From: an uncultured Aquimarina sp.
GTDB lineage: Bacteria; Bacteroidota; Bacteroidia; Flavobacteriales; Flavobacteriaceae
DNA length: 64,000 nt
Assembly (NCBI RefSeq): GCF_947495315.1
Contig: NZ_CANLYD010000007.1
Coordinates: forward strand, 124,001-188,000
Reading direction: 5' to 3'
Positions within the stretch are counted from its first letter, which is position 1, and every line of letters begins with the position of its first letter. The notes under the pieces are model-generated. The model worked only from the letters and a program-made list of their open reading frames with translations. It had not been told where the DNA came from and ran no database searches. Shown here in pieces: positions 9,933 through 20,239 of the stretch. Position numbers and translations under genes: made by a program.

Positions 9933-11201
9933 ATGGAATCAGTTCAAGCTACAAAACAACGATTCGGGATCATAGGAAATGATCCTAAACTAAATCGTGC
10001 TATAGAAAAAACTATTCAGGTAGCTCCTACAGACATTTCGGTTCTGGTTACGGGAGAAAGTGGTGTTGGTAAAGAAAGTATTCCTAAAATTGTTCATTCG
10101 CTATCTCATAGAAAACACGGCAAGTATATTGCAGTTAACTGTGGCGCTATACCAGAGGGGACTATTGACAGTGAATTATTTGGCCACGAAAAAGGAGCTT
10201 TCACAGGTGCTACTTCCACAAGAAGTGGGTATTTTGAAGTAGCAGATGGTGGAACTATATTTCTTGACGAAGTGGGAGAACTACCTTTAACAACTCAGGT
10301 TAGACTGCTTAGAGTACTAGAGAATGGTGAGTTCATTAAAGTAGGATCTTCAAAAGTACAGAAAACAGATGTGCGTATTGTAGCCGCTACAAATGTAAAT
10401 ATGTTTGAAGCTATCAAAAAGGAAAAATTCCGTGAAGACCTTTATTATCGATTAAGTACAGTAGAAATCCTATTACCGCCTTTACGAGAGCGTAAAGAAG
10501 ATATACATCTCTTATTCAGAAAATTTGCCTCTGACTTTGCTACAAAGTATAAGATGCCAACTATTAGACTAGAAGAAGATGCTGCTCTTTTATTAGAGAA
10601 ATATCATTGGAGTGGTAATATCAGACAATTACGCAACATTGCAGAGCAAATATCAGTCCTTGAACAAAACAGAACCATATCAGCTAACACTTTACGAGGA
10701 TATTTACCTAACATAGGAAGCAATCTACCTGCGGTAATTTCTTCGGACAAAAAAGATAGTGACTTTAGTAACGAGAGAGAGATTTTATATAAAGTGCTTT
10801 TTGATATGAAAAACGATCTTAACGATCTCAAAAAGTTAACTATGGAGTTGATGCAGAGCGGAAACTCACAACAAGTGCAAGAGGAACACGAAGGGTTAAT
10901 TAGAAAGATCTATCGCGACGATAAAGAGGAAGAAGAAATCCCTTTTGAAGAACCTATAGCACCAACAACAACAACAGAGGTTTTACAAATAACACCTGCA
11001 GAAGTTACAAAAAAAGAGGATGACAAATATCATTTTGCAGAGGAAATTGAGGAAGAAGAAACACTCTCATTACACGATAAAGAACTAGAATTGATAAAAA
11101 AGTCCTTAGAACGTCATCGTGGAAAACGTAAAGCCGCTGCAGAAGAGCTAGGAATTAGTGAACGAACTTTATATAGAAAAATAAAGCAATATGATTTATA
11201 A
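9933..11201 (+). CDS. Sigma-54-type transcriptional activator (AAA+ and Fis HTH, no receiver domain)
   Basis: This is a bacterial enhancer-binding protein that would remodel sigma-54 RNA polymerase by ATP hydrolysis. The 422-aa protein starts almost directly with the AAA+ module. Walker A is GESGVGKES at 41-49, the sigma-54 contact loop GAFTGA is at 88-93, and Walker B is IFLDEVGELP near 109-118. A Glu-rich linker (about 310-385) leads to a Fis-type helix-turn-helix at about 392-420 (ISERTLYRKIKQYDL). No N-terminal receiver, GAF or PAS domain is present, so activity must be controlled by level, by partners or through the acidic linker. The position between miaB and lptE is, as I recall, common in Flavobacteriaceae. 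Confidence 0.93.
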   Translation: MESVQATKQRFGIIGNDPKLNRAIEKTIQVAPTDISVLVTGESGVGKESIPKIVHSLSHRKHGKYIAVNCGAIPEGTIDSELFGHEKGAFTGATSTRSGYFEVADGGTIFLDEVGELPLTTQVRLLRVLENGEFIKVGSSKVQKTDVRIVAATNVNMFEAIKKEKFREDLYYRLSTVEILLPPLRERKEDIHLLFRKFASDFATKYKMPTIRLEEDAALLLEKYHWSGNIRQLRNIAEQISVLEQNRTISANTLRGYLPNIGSNLPAVISSDKKDSDFSNEREILYKVLFDMKNDLNDLKKLTMELMQSGNSQQVQEEHEGLIRKIYRDDKEEEEIPFEEPIAPTTTTEVLQITPAEVTKKEDDKYHFAEEIEEEETLSLHDKELELIKKSLERHRGKRKAAAEELGISERTLYRKIKQYDL

Positions 11202-11256
11202 ACCCTTATTATTATAGGATAGATAAATCTCAAAATTTATGCGAATTTTTATTTAA

Positions 11257-11757
11257 ATGAAAAAAATAAAACATATTTTAATTGGATTGATAGCCATTGC
11301 AGTGCTTCAAGGCTGTGGTGCGTACTCTTTTAGTGGGATTAATACAGACGCTGCTACGTTTCAGGTCGCCTTTTTCCAAAATCAAGCAGCTATTATTAAT
11401 CCAGGAACAGATCAAGCCTTTACCAATCAGTTACAGGATTTAATTCTAAACCAAACTAATCTGGATCTCGTAACCTCTAATGGAGACATTGCTTATGAAG
11501 GAGAAATTGTTCAGGATGTTGTAATACCAACAAATGCTACCTCACAAAATACGGCAGCTCAAAACCGACTTACAATTGCAGTAAATGTTCGTTTTTATGA
11601 TACTAAAAACCCTAAAGAAGACCTTGAACAACGTTTTTCCTTCTTTTTTGACTTTCCTGCTTCGCAATCCGAAACCGCTGTAAGAGCTGAAGCTGTGGAT
11701 GTGATTTTTGAAAGAATAACACAGGATATACTTAATGCTACCTTAGCCAAGTGGTAA
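11257..11757 (+). CDS. lptE: LPS assembly lipoprotein LptE-like
   Basis: LptE plugs the LptD barrel that inserts lipopolysaccharide into the outer membrane. The 166-aa product has a lipoprotein signal ending AVLQGCGAY, with lipidated Cys20, followed by the YSFSG opening typical of Bacteroidota LptE-like proteins. The rest is a compact alpha/beta domain with the expected FTNQLQDLILNQTNLDLV helix and a late VRAEAVDVIFERI helix. Its size is normal. It lies 55 bases after the activator gene and 18 bases before the next gene, so the three may be co-transcribed. The identification rests on signal, length and context, since LptE is poorly conserved. Confidence 0.8.
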   Translation: MKKIKHILIGLIAIAVLQGCGAYSFSGINTDAATFQVAFFQNQAAIINPGTDQAFTNQLQDLILNQTNLDLVTSNGDIAYEGEIVQDVVIPTNATSQNTAAQNRLTIAVNVRFYDTKNPKEDLEQRFSFFFDFPASQSETAVRAEAVDVIFERITQDILNATLAKW

Positions 11758-11775
11758 AAACTTAATTATTGTTTT

Positions 11776-12735
11776 TTGAATACTAAAGAACTTACATATT
11801 TATTTCAAAATCCTTCTTTAATTAACAAGGAGCAAACAGAAAATTTGGAAAAAATTATTCGGGAGTTTCCCTATTTCCAATCTGTAAGAGCTCTGATATT
11901 AAAAGGCTTAAAAGATGACGAAAGTTTTAGGTATAATCAAGAGCTAAAAACCACAGCCGCGCATACAACGGATAGAGGTGTTTTATTTGATTTTATTACA
12001 TCTAAACTCTTTGATAAAGATATTGAAGAACCTATAGCATCAAAGAAAAACAAAGTAGATATCGACGTGGTAGATGCACAAGAGGTAAAGGTACTTTCAA
12101 GAATTTCACTGGATGATGCCGTATCCATGAAAATAGAAGAGGCAGAAGAAGTACTTGATCCTGCCCTATTTTCATCTAAAGAAGAAAACTCCTCCAGAAA
12201 TATTACTATTGCTGAAACTATAATTGAACAATCCGAAAAAAGTGATTCTACAGAAGAATCGAACGCTGTAAAAAGCCTTGAAAAAGAGTTAGAAGTTGAC
12301 AAACCTCTTGATTTTAACAAAAAAGAAGCGCACTCCTTCGCAGAATGGTTAAAACTCTCATCCATCCAACCCATAAATAGAAACACTGAAGAAAAAGATA
12401 GCATTAAGGATGAAAGCAAGGAAATTATAAAGGAAAAACAAACAGAAAAACGGTCGGATAAAGAACATAAATTTAATTTGATTGATGAGTTTATAGCCAG
12501 TAACCCAAAGATTAAGCCTGTTGAAAAGAATGCTCCTGCACGCAACCTTGCCAATAAACATATGGTTGCTCCAGACGAGTTAATGACAGAGACTTTAGCC
12601 AGAGTATACTTAGCTCAAAAAAAGTATAAAAAGGCAATTCAAGCATATAAAATATTAATTTTGAAAAATCCCGAAAAAAGTGGTTTCTTTGCAGACCAAA
12701 TTCGAGCGATAAAAAAAATACAAGAAAATAAATAA
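11776..12735 (+). CDS. Conserved flavobacterial hypothetical protein with C-terminal TPR
   Basis: I cannot assign a function. The 319-aa protein begins at a TTG codon (11776), since no ATG fits the conserved start NTKELTYLFQNPSLINKEQ. The N-terminal part is helical (about 1-75). The middle is a long, charged, probably disordered Glu/Lys/Ser region (about 80-265). The C-terminus carries one TPR-like helical pair (LAQKKYKKAIQAYKILILKNPEKSGFF, shown here only by its key residues K-K-A-I-Q-A-Y and N-P). There is no signal peptide or membrane segment. It sits between lptE and secG with 9 bases to secG, which suggests co-expression with envelope and secretion genes. Confidence 0.7.
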   Translation: MNTKELTYLFQNPSLINKEQTENLEKIIREFPYFQSVRALILKGLKDDESFRYNQELKTTAAHTTDRGVLFDFITSKLFDKDIEEPIASKKNKVDIDVVDAQEVKVLSRISLDDAVSMKIEEAEEVLDPALFSSKEENSSRNITIAETIIEQSEKSDSTEESNAVKSLEKELEVDKPLDFNKKEAHSFAEWLKLSSIQPINRNTEEKDSIKDESKEIIKEKQTEKRSDKEHKFNLIDEFIASNPKIKPVEKNAPARNLANKHMVAPDELMTETLARVYLAQKKYKKAIQAYKILILKNPEKSGFFADQIRAIKKIQENK

Positions 12736-12744
12736 CAATATATA

Positions 12745-13080
12745 ATGACAACGTTTTCAATCTTTTTAATACTAATCGTAATCGTATCATTTTTACTAGT
12801 TGTAGTAATTATGGTTCAGAATCCTAAAGGAGGAGGTCTATCATCTTCTTTTGGTGGCGGTGGAACACAGCAATTAGGCGGTGTAAAAAAAACAACAGAT
12901 TTCCTAGATAAAAGTACTTGGGCATTAGCTACTTTGCTATTAGCGCTAATTCTTTTATCAAATGTAGATCTTATGGATGCGACAACAAATCAAGATCCGA
13001 CGGTAGATACCAATGATGTGGAATTAATTGACACACCTGTAACACCGGATCCAACAACGGATGACACTCCACAAGATTAA
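12745..13080 (+). CDS. secG: Preprotein translocase subunit SecG
   Basis: SecG is the small auxiliary subunit of the SecYEG channel. The 111-aa protein has two membrane helices (about 5-25 and 53-72). Between them is the signature VVVIMVQNPKGGGLSSSFGG, a Gly/Ser-rich cytoplasmic loop. The tail is acidic and Thr/Asp/Pro-rich, as usual in Bacteroidota SecG. It ends the miaB-to-secG run and is followed by a strong terminator at 13099-13130, which separates it from groES. Confidence 0.95.
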   Translation: MTTFSIFLILIVIVSFLLVVVIMVQNPKGGGLSSSFGGGGTQQLGGVKKTTDFLDKSTWALATLLLALILLSNVDLMDATTNQDPTVDTNDVELIDTPVTPDPTTDDTPQD

Positions 13081-13098
13081 TTCTTGTAGAACAAAAAT

Positions 13099-13130
13099 AA
13101 AATGCCGACTTGTCATACAGTCGGCATTTT
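13099..13130 (+). terminator. Rho-independent terminator after secG
   Basis: A 12-bp perfect stem, AAAATGCCGACT (13099-13110) with AGTCGGCATTTT (13119-13130), encloses an 8-base loop and runs into T residues. It begins 18 bases after the secG stop and isolates the groESL unit. Confidence 0.9.
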
Positions 13131-13226
13131 TTGTTTCAATTTGTCAGTATCACACCACTGGCATAATTTCTGAAATGCATAGCATCAAATAATTCATTTT
13201 AATTTTAAAATATAAAACTAATTATA

Positions 13227-13502
13227 ATGGGAGTAAATATTAAACCTCTTTCAGATCGTGTGGTTATTGAGCCACTTCCAGCTGAAACTCAAACAGCTTC
13301 AGGATTATACATCCCTGATTCAGCACAAGAAAAGCAACAAAAAGGTAAGGTAGCTGCAGTAGGTAGCGGTAAAAAGGATCACGAAATGACTGTTAAAGTT
13401 GGTGATACTGTACTTTACGGGAAGTATTCCGGTACTGAATTAAAATTAGATGGAAAAGACTATTTAATTATGCGTGAGGATGATATCCTAGCGATTGTTT
13501 AA
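13227..13502 (+). CDS. groES: Co-chaperonin GroES
   Basis: GroES is the heptameric lid of the GroEL folding chamber. The 91-aa protein shows the complete family pattern: [19 protein letters not shown] at the start, the mobile loop with [31 protein letters not shown] and the terminal DDILAIV. It is 36 bases upstream of groEL, the classic bicistronic order. I see no CIRCE (HrcA) inverted repeat in the 96 bases after the preceding terminator, so heat control must use another signal. A TTG at 13141 and an imperfect TAATTT stretch near 13163 may form its promoter. Confidence 0.98.
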   Translation: MGVNIKPLSDRVVIEPLPAETQTASGLYIPDSAQEKQQKGKVAAVGSGKKDHEMTVKVGDTVLYGKYSGTELKLDGKDYLIMREDDILAIV

Positions 13503-13529
13503 AAAACTGAATCAAAAAACACAAATTAA

Positions 13530-15176
<1,647 letters not shown>

Positions 15177-15242
15177 GTCGTACGACGACAGCGAAGTTAT
15201 TTAGCAAATTCATTAAGAATAAATTCATTGCTAAAAAAGATA

Positions 15243-15274
15243 AAACCCCGTTTCAAAAGTTTGAAACGGGGTTT
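15243..15274 (+). terminator. Rho-independent terminator after groEL
   Basis: This is a near-perfect palindrome. The left arm AAACCCCGTTTCAAA (15243-15257) pairs with TTTGAAACGGGGTTT (15260-15274). It lies 66 bases after the groEL stop and is GC-rich for this genome, so it is a strong terminator. Confidence 0.9.
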
Positions 15275-15376
15275 GTAATTCATAACGGTGTCAGTAACGT
15301 ATGATACAATCTTTTGCTAAAAACAGTATCTTTGGGATAATAAAAAAATAAAACAACTTTAACTTTCAATAGGAGC

Positions 15377-16153
15377 ATGCCTAGTTTATATGATGACTTA
15401 TTTGAAGACAGCGGAAAGAAAAACAAGCCTACTGATCACAAGCCTGAACCTATAGACTTAGATAATGATCGTTTTCAGGAAACAGGAAATGAATCTTTGG
15501 ATGAAATACTAATATTAATTAAACAGTTTACCACAAAGGCGGAACCATTTTCTCAATTATTAACTCGTACCAGAGCTGTGGACTATGAAGTCGAAAAAGG
15601 AATACTTGATTTTTTTCTGATAGCAAAAGACAAACATGATCAAGGCTCATTAGCCAACGAACGATCATATTATGCAGTACTTCAAACTAAATTTACAGCT
15701 ATTATCACCCCCATGCGAGATTTAGGGCATATTCATTTACAAACTATCAAACAGTTTAATCGCGATATTGACAAGGATTATTATTCTATTGAAAAGACCG
15801 ATAAACAGGTGCAATCTGATAAAGAAATAGCTATTGACCACATTAATATCCAACGAAAAATTCTCGCAGATGCAGCAACAAGCTTATCAATTTTAGAAGA
15901 AGCTTTAACCAATACAGAAGATCGACTGCGTACATATATTGATGTAGGAGGAATCAATAATATCTCCAGTTCTGAATGCGAAATTTTAGCACAAAAACGA
16001 ATTTCCTTAACCAGTGGACAACTACATCAATTTGATTATTCATTTTTTAAAATGAATCTACTGGACAAAACAGCTATCGGTTTGGGTGTGTATCTAAAAG
16101 AAACTACATCGCAGTATTTGGATAAATTAGGTAAAGTATTTATAAATAAATAA
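15377..16153 (+). CDS. Hypothetical cytoplasmic helical protein
   Basis: I do not recognise this 258-aa protein. It starts MPSLYDDLFEDSGKKNK and has a charged, probably disordered N-terminus (about 1-35). The remainder is predominantly helical and rich in Asp, Lys, Gln and Ile, with no signal peptide, membrane segment, or evident catalytic motif. Helices around residues 120-190 could form a coiled coil. A TATCTTTG sequence at 15327-15334 is a candidate -7 element. It lies alone between the groEL terminator and the convergent barrel gene, whose stop is 27 bases away. Confidence 0.65.
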   Translation: MPSLYDDLFEDSGKKNKPTDHKPEPIDLDNDRFQETGNESLDEILILIKQFTTKAEPFSQLLTRTRAVDYEVEKGILDFFLIAKDKHDQGSLANERSYYAVLQTKFTAIITPMRDLGHIHLQTIKQFNRDIDKDYYSIEKTDKQVQSDKEIAIDHINIQRKILADAATSLSILEEALTNTEDRLRTYIDVGGINNISSSECEILAQKRISLTSGQLHQFDYSFFKMNLLDKTAIGLGVYLKETTSQYLDKLGKVFINK

Positions 16154-16180
16154 CCATATTATTTTTAAACTAGGCTTGAC

Positions 16181-18886
16181 TTAAAAACTCAAATCTAACG
16201 ATAACATAAAATACCGAGGAATCAGATTACTCTGATATATGGTTGTAGAAAAATCTGAATTCTCTACCTGTTCAAAGACTTTGTTATTCAATAAGTTATT
16301 ACCTTTAATACTTGCTGAGAACCATTTATACTTTTTTGAAATATATCGAATATTGAAATCTAAAAAAGAAAAATCATCATTTCTTCTGGTGTTCGGTTTG
16401 AAATAGTCGTAGGTAAAAGTAAACAGCCAATTTTTATTAGGTTTGATAATTGTTTTAAAAGAATTATTGACTGCATAATTAGTGTTAGAAACTTGCCCAT
16501 TTATAGAAAATGAATTTATTCGATACGTTAAAAAGTTTTCAAAATTTATTGGTATTCTAAATGCTGTTTTTACAAAAAGAACTCCTTCATAGTTTTCTGA
16601 TATTCCATCACGTAATTCTGATTGGTTTATAAAGTTTTTAAATTCTGAAACAGTATAAAGCGAAGATATCTTTAGTGTTGTTTGTATAAATCTTAAATAA
16701 CGCTCGATAGAAACATTTGCAAACAAACTATTTAAATCAGTTGGCGATTGAAAAAAAGTTATACTTGTTACATTATTATTAACTTCTAAATTAGACAGAA
16801 AAACATTTTTGGTATCGGTATATCCAAAAATAGCATTAGCTTCTATATTGTGATACAAATCATTTAATTGATATCCTAAAGAGTATTTTTGAATTTTTGT
16901 CAATTCTAAAGAGACTTCATTTTGCTGAATTGTTCTGTTATTTGTAATCACACCATTACTAAATAAATAATTTTCTTCCGGAGTGTTTTGTTCATAACTC
17001 CCTGAGAAATTAAATTTGGAAACTGGAGATATTTTGTGAGAAATAGTCAAAGAAGGTTCATAAACGAAAGAATTCTTGGCTTGATTTCCTGATTCATTCA
17101 TCTCTACATCTATATCCTGCATCAAATACCTAAGAAATAATGATGGCTCAAATTTCCATTTTTTATTTTCATAAATCGCAGAAAAAAGTGAAAAATAGTC
17201 AGTCTTCTGATATTCAAAATTATTGTTTAGAGTACTAATAAGAATTTGATTTTCGGTCAAAGATGATTCAAATGGATTTTTTTGATGATCTATTCCAAGA
17301 GTAAATGCATACTTAGTTGCTTTTTTTCTTCCTAGCCATATCAAACGATTCTGAAAAGTTTCTTTTTGATATTCACTGAATTGATTATATGAATTGATTG
17401 CATCTTCGGTAGAAAAAAAATTACCTATAGTTTTAAATTCTTGTGGAGTATTATTTATAGAATATAATGAGACATATTGTAATGCATTTGTTTTATTGAC
17501 TTTATGTGTGTATTTCAATTTGTTTTTAAATAAAAAATCCTCAAAAGACAAACCGGTAGTACCATTAGAGATACCATCTCGATCAAAATTATTGGTAGAC
17601 TGTTGCAAGTATTCACTCAAACTTGTTTCTATTTCTAATAAAGATTTTTTAGTAGTATTAAAAGTAAAATCTAGGTCTATTGCTTTAGCTTCTGGTTTTT
17701 GAATAATTTGCGTTCTATCTGTATACCCAAAAGTTTCTGTAGCAAAAAAGAAATTATTCCGAAATTGTTCTTCCTGAAAAACATCATCCTTTAGATAAAT
17801 TACATTAGCTTTAACTTTTGCTTTTTCCGAAAATTTATATAAAATATTATAACTTCCTTCCTGCCTCTCATCGATCCTGGATCGTTTAAACCCTAAACTA
17901 TTCGTAATTGGTGTTTCGTTAATGATTTTTTTACTGAAAATATCGCTTTCATCCTCAGTTTGACCAGAACCAGAAGCTAAAAAACTTCCAGAAGTTCGAC
18001 CAAATGCTGGGTAATTACCTGTATTATTAAGCCCCAGAATCCCGAAAGACTTTAGATTATCAGATACTCCAATAAGAGTAGTAGTAGCATCAACATAATT
18101 ACGATCTCCATAACCATATCCCAAATCTGCTGTACCTGAATAATCTGTTTTATTTTTTTTAAGTTTTAAATTCAGAACTACCGCTCCAGAATTTTCGATT
18201 CCTTTTAATAAGGGATTTTTAGAATAATTCTCAATAGCTTCAATTTGATCCACAATATCGATAGAGATGTTTTTGGTTCCAATACTATATTTTGCTCCAA
18301 ATAAATCATCCCCATCTAACTGAACGGCAGACACCTCTTTTCCCTTATATTTTATGGAACCACTGGGTGCTACTTCAACACCGGGTAATTTTTGTAATAT
18401 ATCTTCAACCTTACGTTCCGTTCCATCTTTATATTTCCCAACATTAAAAACAACGGTATCTTTTTTAATATTAAACTTTTTGCGTTCTGAAATAACTACT
18501 TCATCCAATTCATTGATTTTGGGATATAATGTAAAATCAAAAGTATATACCTGATCAGCTTTAGGGTTTATAATACTATCTATGGCTTTTTCATAGCTCA
18601 AAGCACTTGCCTCAAGATATATAGTTTTTATATACTTTTTCTTAAGTGTGTAATTAATATTCCCTTCACTATCCGTAATCAGGAATTCTGATATAGAAGA
18701 GGAATTTTTATCGGTTTTTACAATAATACTGATTCTTGGCACGGACTTTCCAGAATACTCTTTTACAGTACCTTTTATCTGTTGAGCCTGAGAAGACACT
18801 ATTCCAAAAAAAATAAAAACACTATTAATATACACATACTTAAAGTGTAATCTTGCTACAAATTTCAAATTTTTAGTATAAGTCAA
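16181..18886 (-). CDS. Outer-membrane beta-barrel with N-terminal carboxypeptidase-regulatory domain (cassette B)
   Basis: This is a predicted TonB-dependent-receptor-like outer-membrane protein of 901 aa. A signal peptide (about 1-35, ending SSQAQ) is followed by a CarboxypepD_reg-like domain (GTVKEYSGKSVPRISIIVK, about 36-125). Then comes a plug-like region (VEDILQKLPGVEV, about 160-260) and a long barrel ending ...MLSLDLSF with the terminal aromatic residue of barrels. The layout matches the OMP_b-brl_3 class. It overlaps the upstream GLPGLI gene by 14 bases, so translation is probably coupled. It is a diverged copy of the gene at 20240-22897. The last 85 residues are almost the same in both, whereas N-terminal parts differ much more. 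The substrate is unknown. Convergent with the gene ending at 16153. Confidence 0.8.
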   Translation of the reverse strand: MTYTKNLKFVARLHFKYVYINSVFIFFGIVSSQAQQIKGTVKEYSGKSVPRISIIVKTDKNSSSISEFLITDSEGNINYTLKKKYIKTIYLEASALSYEKAIDSIINPKADQVYTFDFTLYPKINELDEVVISERKKFNIKKDTVVFNVGKYKDGTERKVEDILQKLPGVEVAPSGSIKYKGKEVSAVQLDGDDLFGAKYSIGTKNISIDIVDQIEAIENYSKNPLLKGIENSGAVVLNLKLKKNKTDYSGTADLGYGYGDRNYVDATTTLIGVSDNLKSFGILGLNNTGNYPAFGRTSGSFLASGSGQTEDESDIFSKKIINETPITNSLGFKRSRIDERQEGSYNILYKFSEKAKVKANVIYLKDDVFQEEQFRNNFFFATETFGYTDRTQIIQKPEAKAIDLDFTFNTTKKSLLEIETSLSEYLQQSTNNFDRDGISNGTTGLSFEDFLFKNKLKYTHKVNKTNALQYVSLYSINNTPQEFKTIGNFFSTEDAINSYNQFSEYQKETFQNRLIWLGRKKATKYAFTLGIDHQKNPFESSLTENQILISTLNNNFEYQKTDYFSLFSAIYENKKWKFEPSLFLRYLMQDIDVEMNESGNQAKNSFVYEPSLTISHKISPVSKFNFSGSYEQNTPEENYLFSNGVITNNRTIQQNEVSLELTKIQKYSLGYQLNDLYHNIEANAIFGYTDTKNVFLSNLEVNNNVTSITFFQSPTDLNSLFANVSIERYLRFIQTTLKISSLYTVSEFKNFINQSELRDGISENYEGVLFVKTAFRIPINFENFLTYRINSFSINGQVSNTNYAVNNSFKTIIKPNKNWLFTFTYDYFKPNTRRNDDFSFLDFNIRYISKKYKWFSASIKGNNLLNNKVFEQVENSDFSTTIYQSNLIPRYFMLSLDLSF

Positions 18887-19700
18887 TCTTTTCCAATTCT
18901 CTTAATGTTCCTTTAGGAATATCTATTAAATACCTTACAAAATGATATTGCCCTTTACCTAAATTAATATCTGCAGTTCCGCCATGCTTCTTTAAGAATT
19001 CAGAAATTTTTTGTGCTTTTTTAATTTTGTATTCAATTACAAAATCATTCATAAAAGATTCATAAGCATCATACTCCATAATGTCTTTTTTCTGAAAAAA
19101 AGCTCTCGCATTTTTCAATAAATTTTCATCACTTATCTTTTTAAAACTCAATAATTTTATACTGCAAAAACCATTTTCTTCAATAACCTCTACAATCAAT
19201 CCCGGCAAACCATTAAGGTTTAATGGTCCAAAGATTACTGGTATTTCTGTTGTAAACCAAACTTGATACTTTCTACCGTGAAAATCTAATGAAGCCTTTT
19301 GACAAATAAAAGAACCCACTTTTTTAGTTTCACCTGTTAACTCCCAATTCATAGTATTTGCTTTATACTTATAAGAAGTTCCTTTTCTTGATAAAGGATA
19401 TGGTATTCGTGTATACACAAAATATTCATTACTATACATAAAAAGCCCCAGATCATCATTAATAACATTGCTTAATGGTGTTCCATCTTCAGAATATGTC
19501 ATCCCCGATTCTCTATTATCTTTTATCACAAAAACACTCTCATTTCCCTGTATGATCAGTTTACTTTCTAAAATGGCTTTATCACTATCTATAAACTCAT
19601 ATTCAATCGTATAATTATTCTGTGCCCAAGTAATTAAACCAAAAAAAGTAAAAGCAACAAAACAGTTTTTTCTTAATAAAGCACTTTTTTTTAATTTCAT
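18873..19700 (-). CDS. GLPGLI family protein (cassette B)
   Basis: This is a secreted protein of the Bacteroidota-specific GLPGLI family (TIGR01200), whose function is not known. The 275-aa product has a signal peptide (about 1-27, ending ITWAQ). The name-giving motif appears intact as LNLNGLPGLIVEV near residues 163-175, preceded by FHGRKYQVWFTTEIP. In this phylum such genes are often paired with a beta-barrel or regulatory-domain outer-membrane protein, as here (14-base overlap downstream). A small peptide gene lies 72 bases upstream, separated by a hairpin. It is only about one-third identical by eye to the copy at 22897-23718. Confidence 0.85.
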   Translation of the reverse strand: MKLKKSALLRKNCFVAFTFFGLITWAQNNYTIEYEFIDSDKAILESKLIIQGNESVFVIKDNRESGMTYSEDGTPLSNVINDDLGLFMYSNEYFVYTRIPYPLSRKGTSYKYKANTMNWELTGETKKVGSFICQKASLDFHGRKYQVWFTTEIPVIFGPLNLNGLPGLIVEVIEENGFCSIKLLSFKKISDENLLKNARAFFQKKDIMEYDAYESFMNDFVIEYKIKKAQKISEFLKKHGGTADINLGKGQYHFVRYLIDIPKGTLRELEKIDLY

Positions 19701-19727
19701 ATCTTAATGTTTACGCTTAAAAATAAA

Positions 19728-19760
19728 AATTAGACATACCTATAAAAGATATGTCTAATT
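19728..19760 (-). terminator. Hairpin between peptide B and GLPGLI B
   Basis: An 11-bp perfect stem, AATTAGACATA (19728-19738) with TATGTCTAATT (19750-19760), lies 12 bases after the peptide stop and 27 bases before the GLPGLI start. On the minus strand it is followed by a short T-rich run. It could partly terminate transcription, leaving the peptide transcript more abundant than the downstream genes. Confidence 0.6.
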
Positions 19761-19772
19761 ATTAACTATAAT

Positions 19773-19976
19773 TTACAGTTTTGTAAGTTCTAATAAATCT
19801 TGAGCAACAGAACACGCATGTCCCGTATCAAAACCTCCCTCGCAATATGTAACTGAATGACCACCTCCACTAGCAGCACAACAAACTCCAAAATCTTCTT
19901 CAACAGGAATCATTTCTGTTGCATTTAAGCTTGTAAAACTCATCATGGTTCCGGCTATGAATAGCCCTAAAAACAC
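19773..19976 (-). CDS. Small secreted Cys-containing peptide (cassette B), original ATG lost
   Basis: This is a predicted exported peptide of unknown function. From a GTG at 19976 it would be 67 aa, starting FLGLFIAGTMMSFTSLN after the initiator, and its hydrophobic leader is almost identical to that of the cassette A peptide. In cassette A the start is ATG three codons further upstream. Here that codon is ACG (bases 19983-19985), so this copy must use GTG, use ACG, or be silent. The mature part holds Cys pairs (GVCCAASGGGHSVTYC, then HAC). It shares only the pattern DF, Cys, SGxG, VT, Cys with the other copy. A transcribed ORF is likely; expression as protein is uncertain. Confidence 0.55.
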   Translation of the reverse strand: MFLGLFIAGTMMSFTSLNATEMIPVEEDFGVCCAASGGGHSVTYCEGGFDTGHACSVAQDLLELTKL

Positions 19977-19985
19977 TTTTTTCGT

Positions 19986-20234
19986 GTTTAAAAAGTTTAA
20001 AAATTAATAAATAAATTATGTGAATTCACAGTACCTATTTTTTAGGCATCTATATAGTAGTGTCGTTATAAATAAAAATGTTACCATAAAAATTTAACTA
20101 TTTTTAAAAAAAATAAAAATAGCATAATTCCTCCAATCAAAAATATGGTTGAACCGTATAAACAATAAAGTTTATCCTTACAAAAAAGTAGGATTCTCCG
20201 AGCACTAAGAATACTCCTTTACAATATCTGCCAC
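19986..20234 (-). repeat. Direct repeat, copy 1 (leader region of cassette B)
   Basis: This segment repeats 23988-24236 at an offset of 4002 bases, with no length difference and about a dozen base changes by eye (roughly 95 percent identity). It holds the 5' non-coding region of the peptide gene. Shared landmarks are a palindrome GTGAATTCAC (20020-20029) and a small hairpin around TACCTA/TAGGCA. It ends with a copied fragment of the upstream regulator gene. Confidence 0.92.
20205..20234 (-). pseudogene. Duplicated 3' end of the HTH regulator gene (9 codons and stop)
   Basis: On the minus strand these 30 bases read V-A-D-I-V-K-E-Y-S-stop, the same as the last nine residues of the regulator that ends at 24207. 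The fragment begins 5 bases after the stop of the barrel gene at 20240. It has no start and is not a gene. It marks the junction of the tandem duplication. Confidence 0.9.
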
Positions 20235-20239
20235 TATAT

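Noticed and set aside
13131..13226. CIRCE element or sigma-54 promoter upstream of groES
   Set aside because: I found no HrcA-type inverted repeat. The TGGCA near 13160 lacks a GC at the required sigma-54 spacing.
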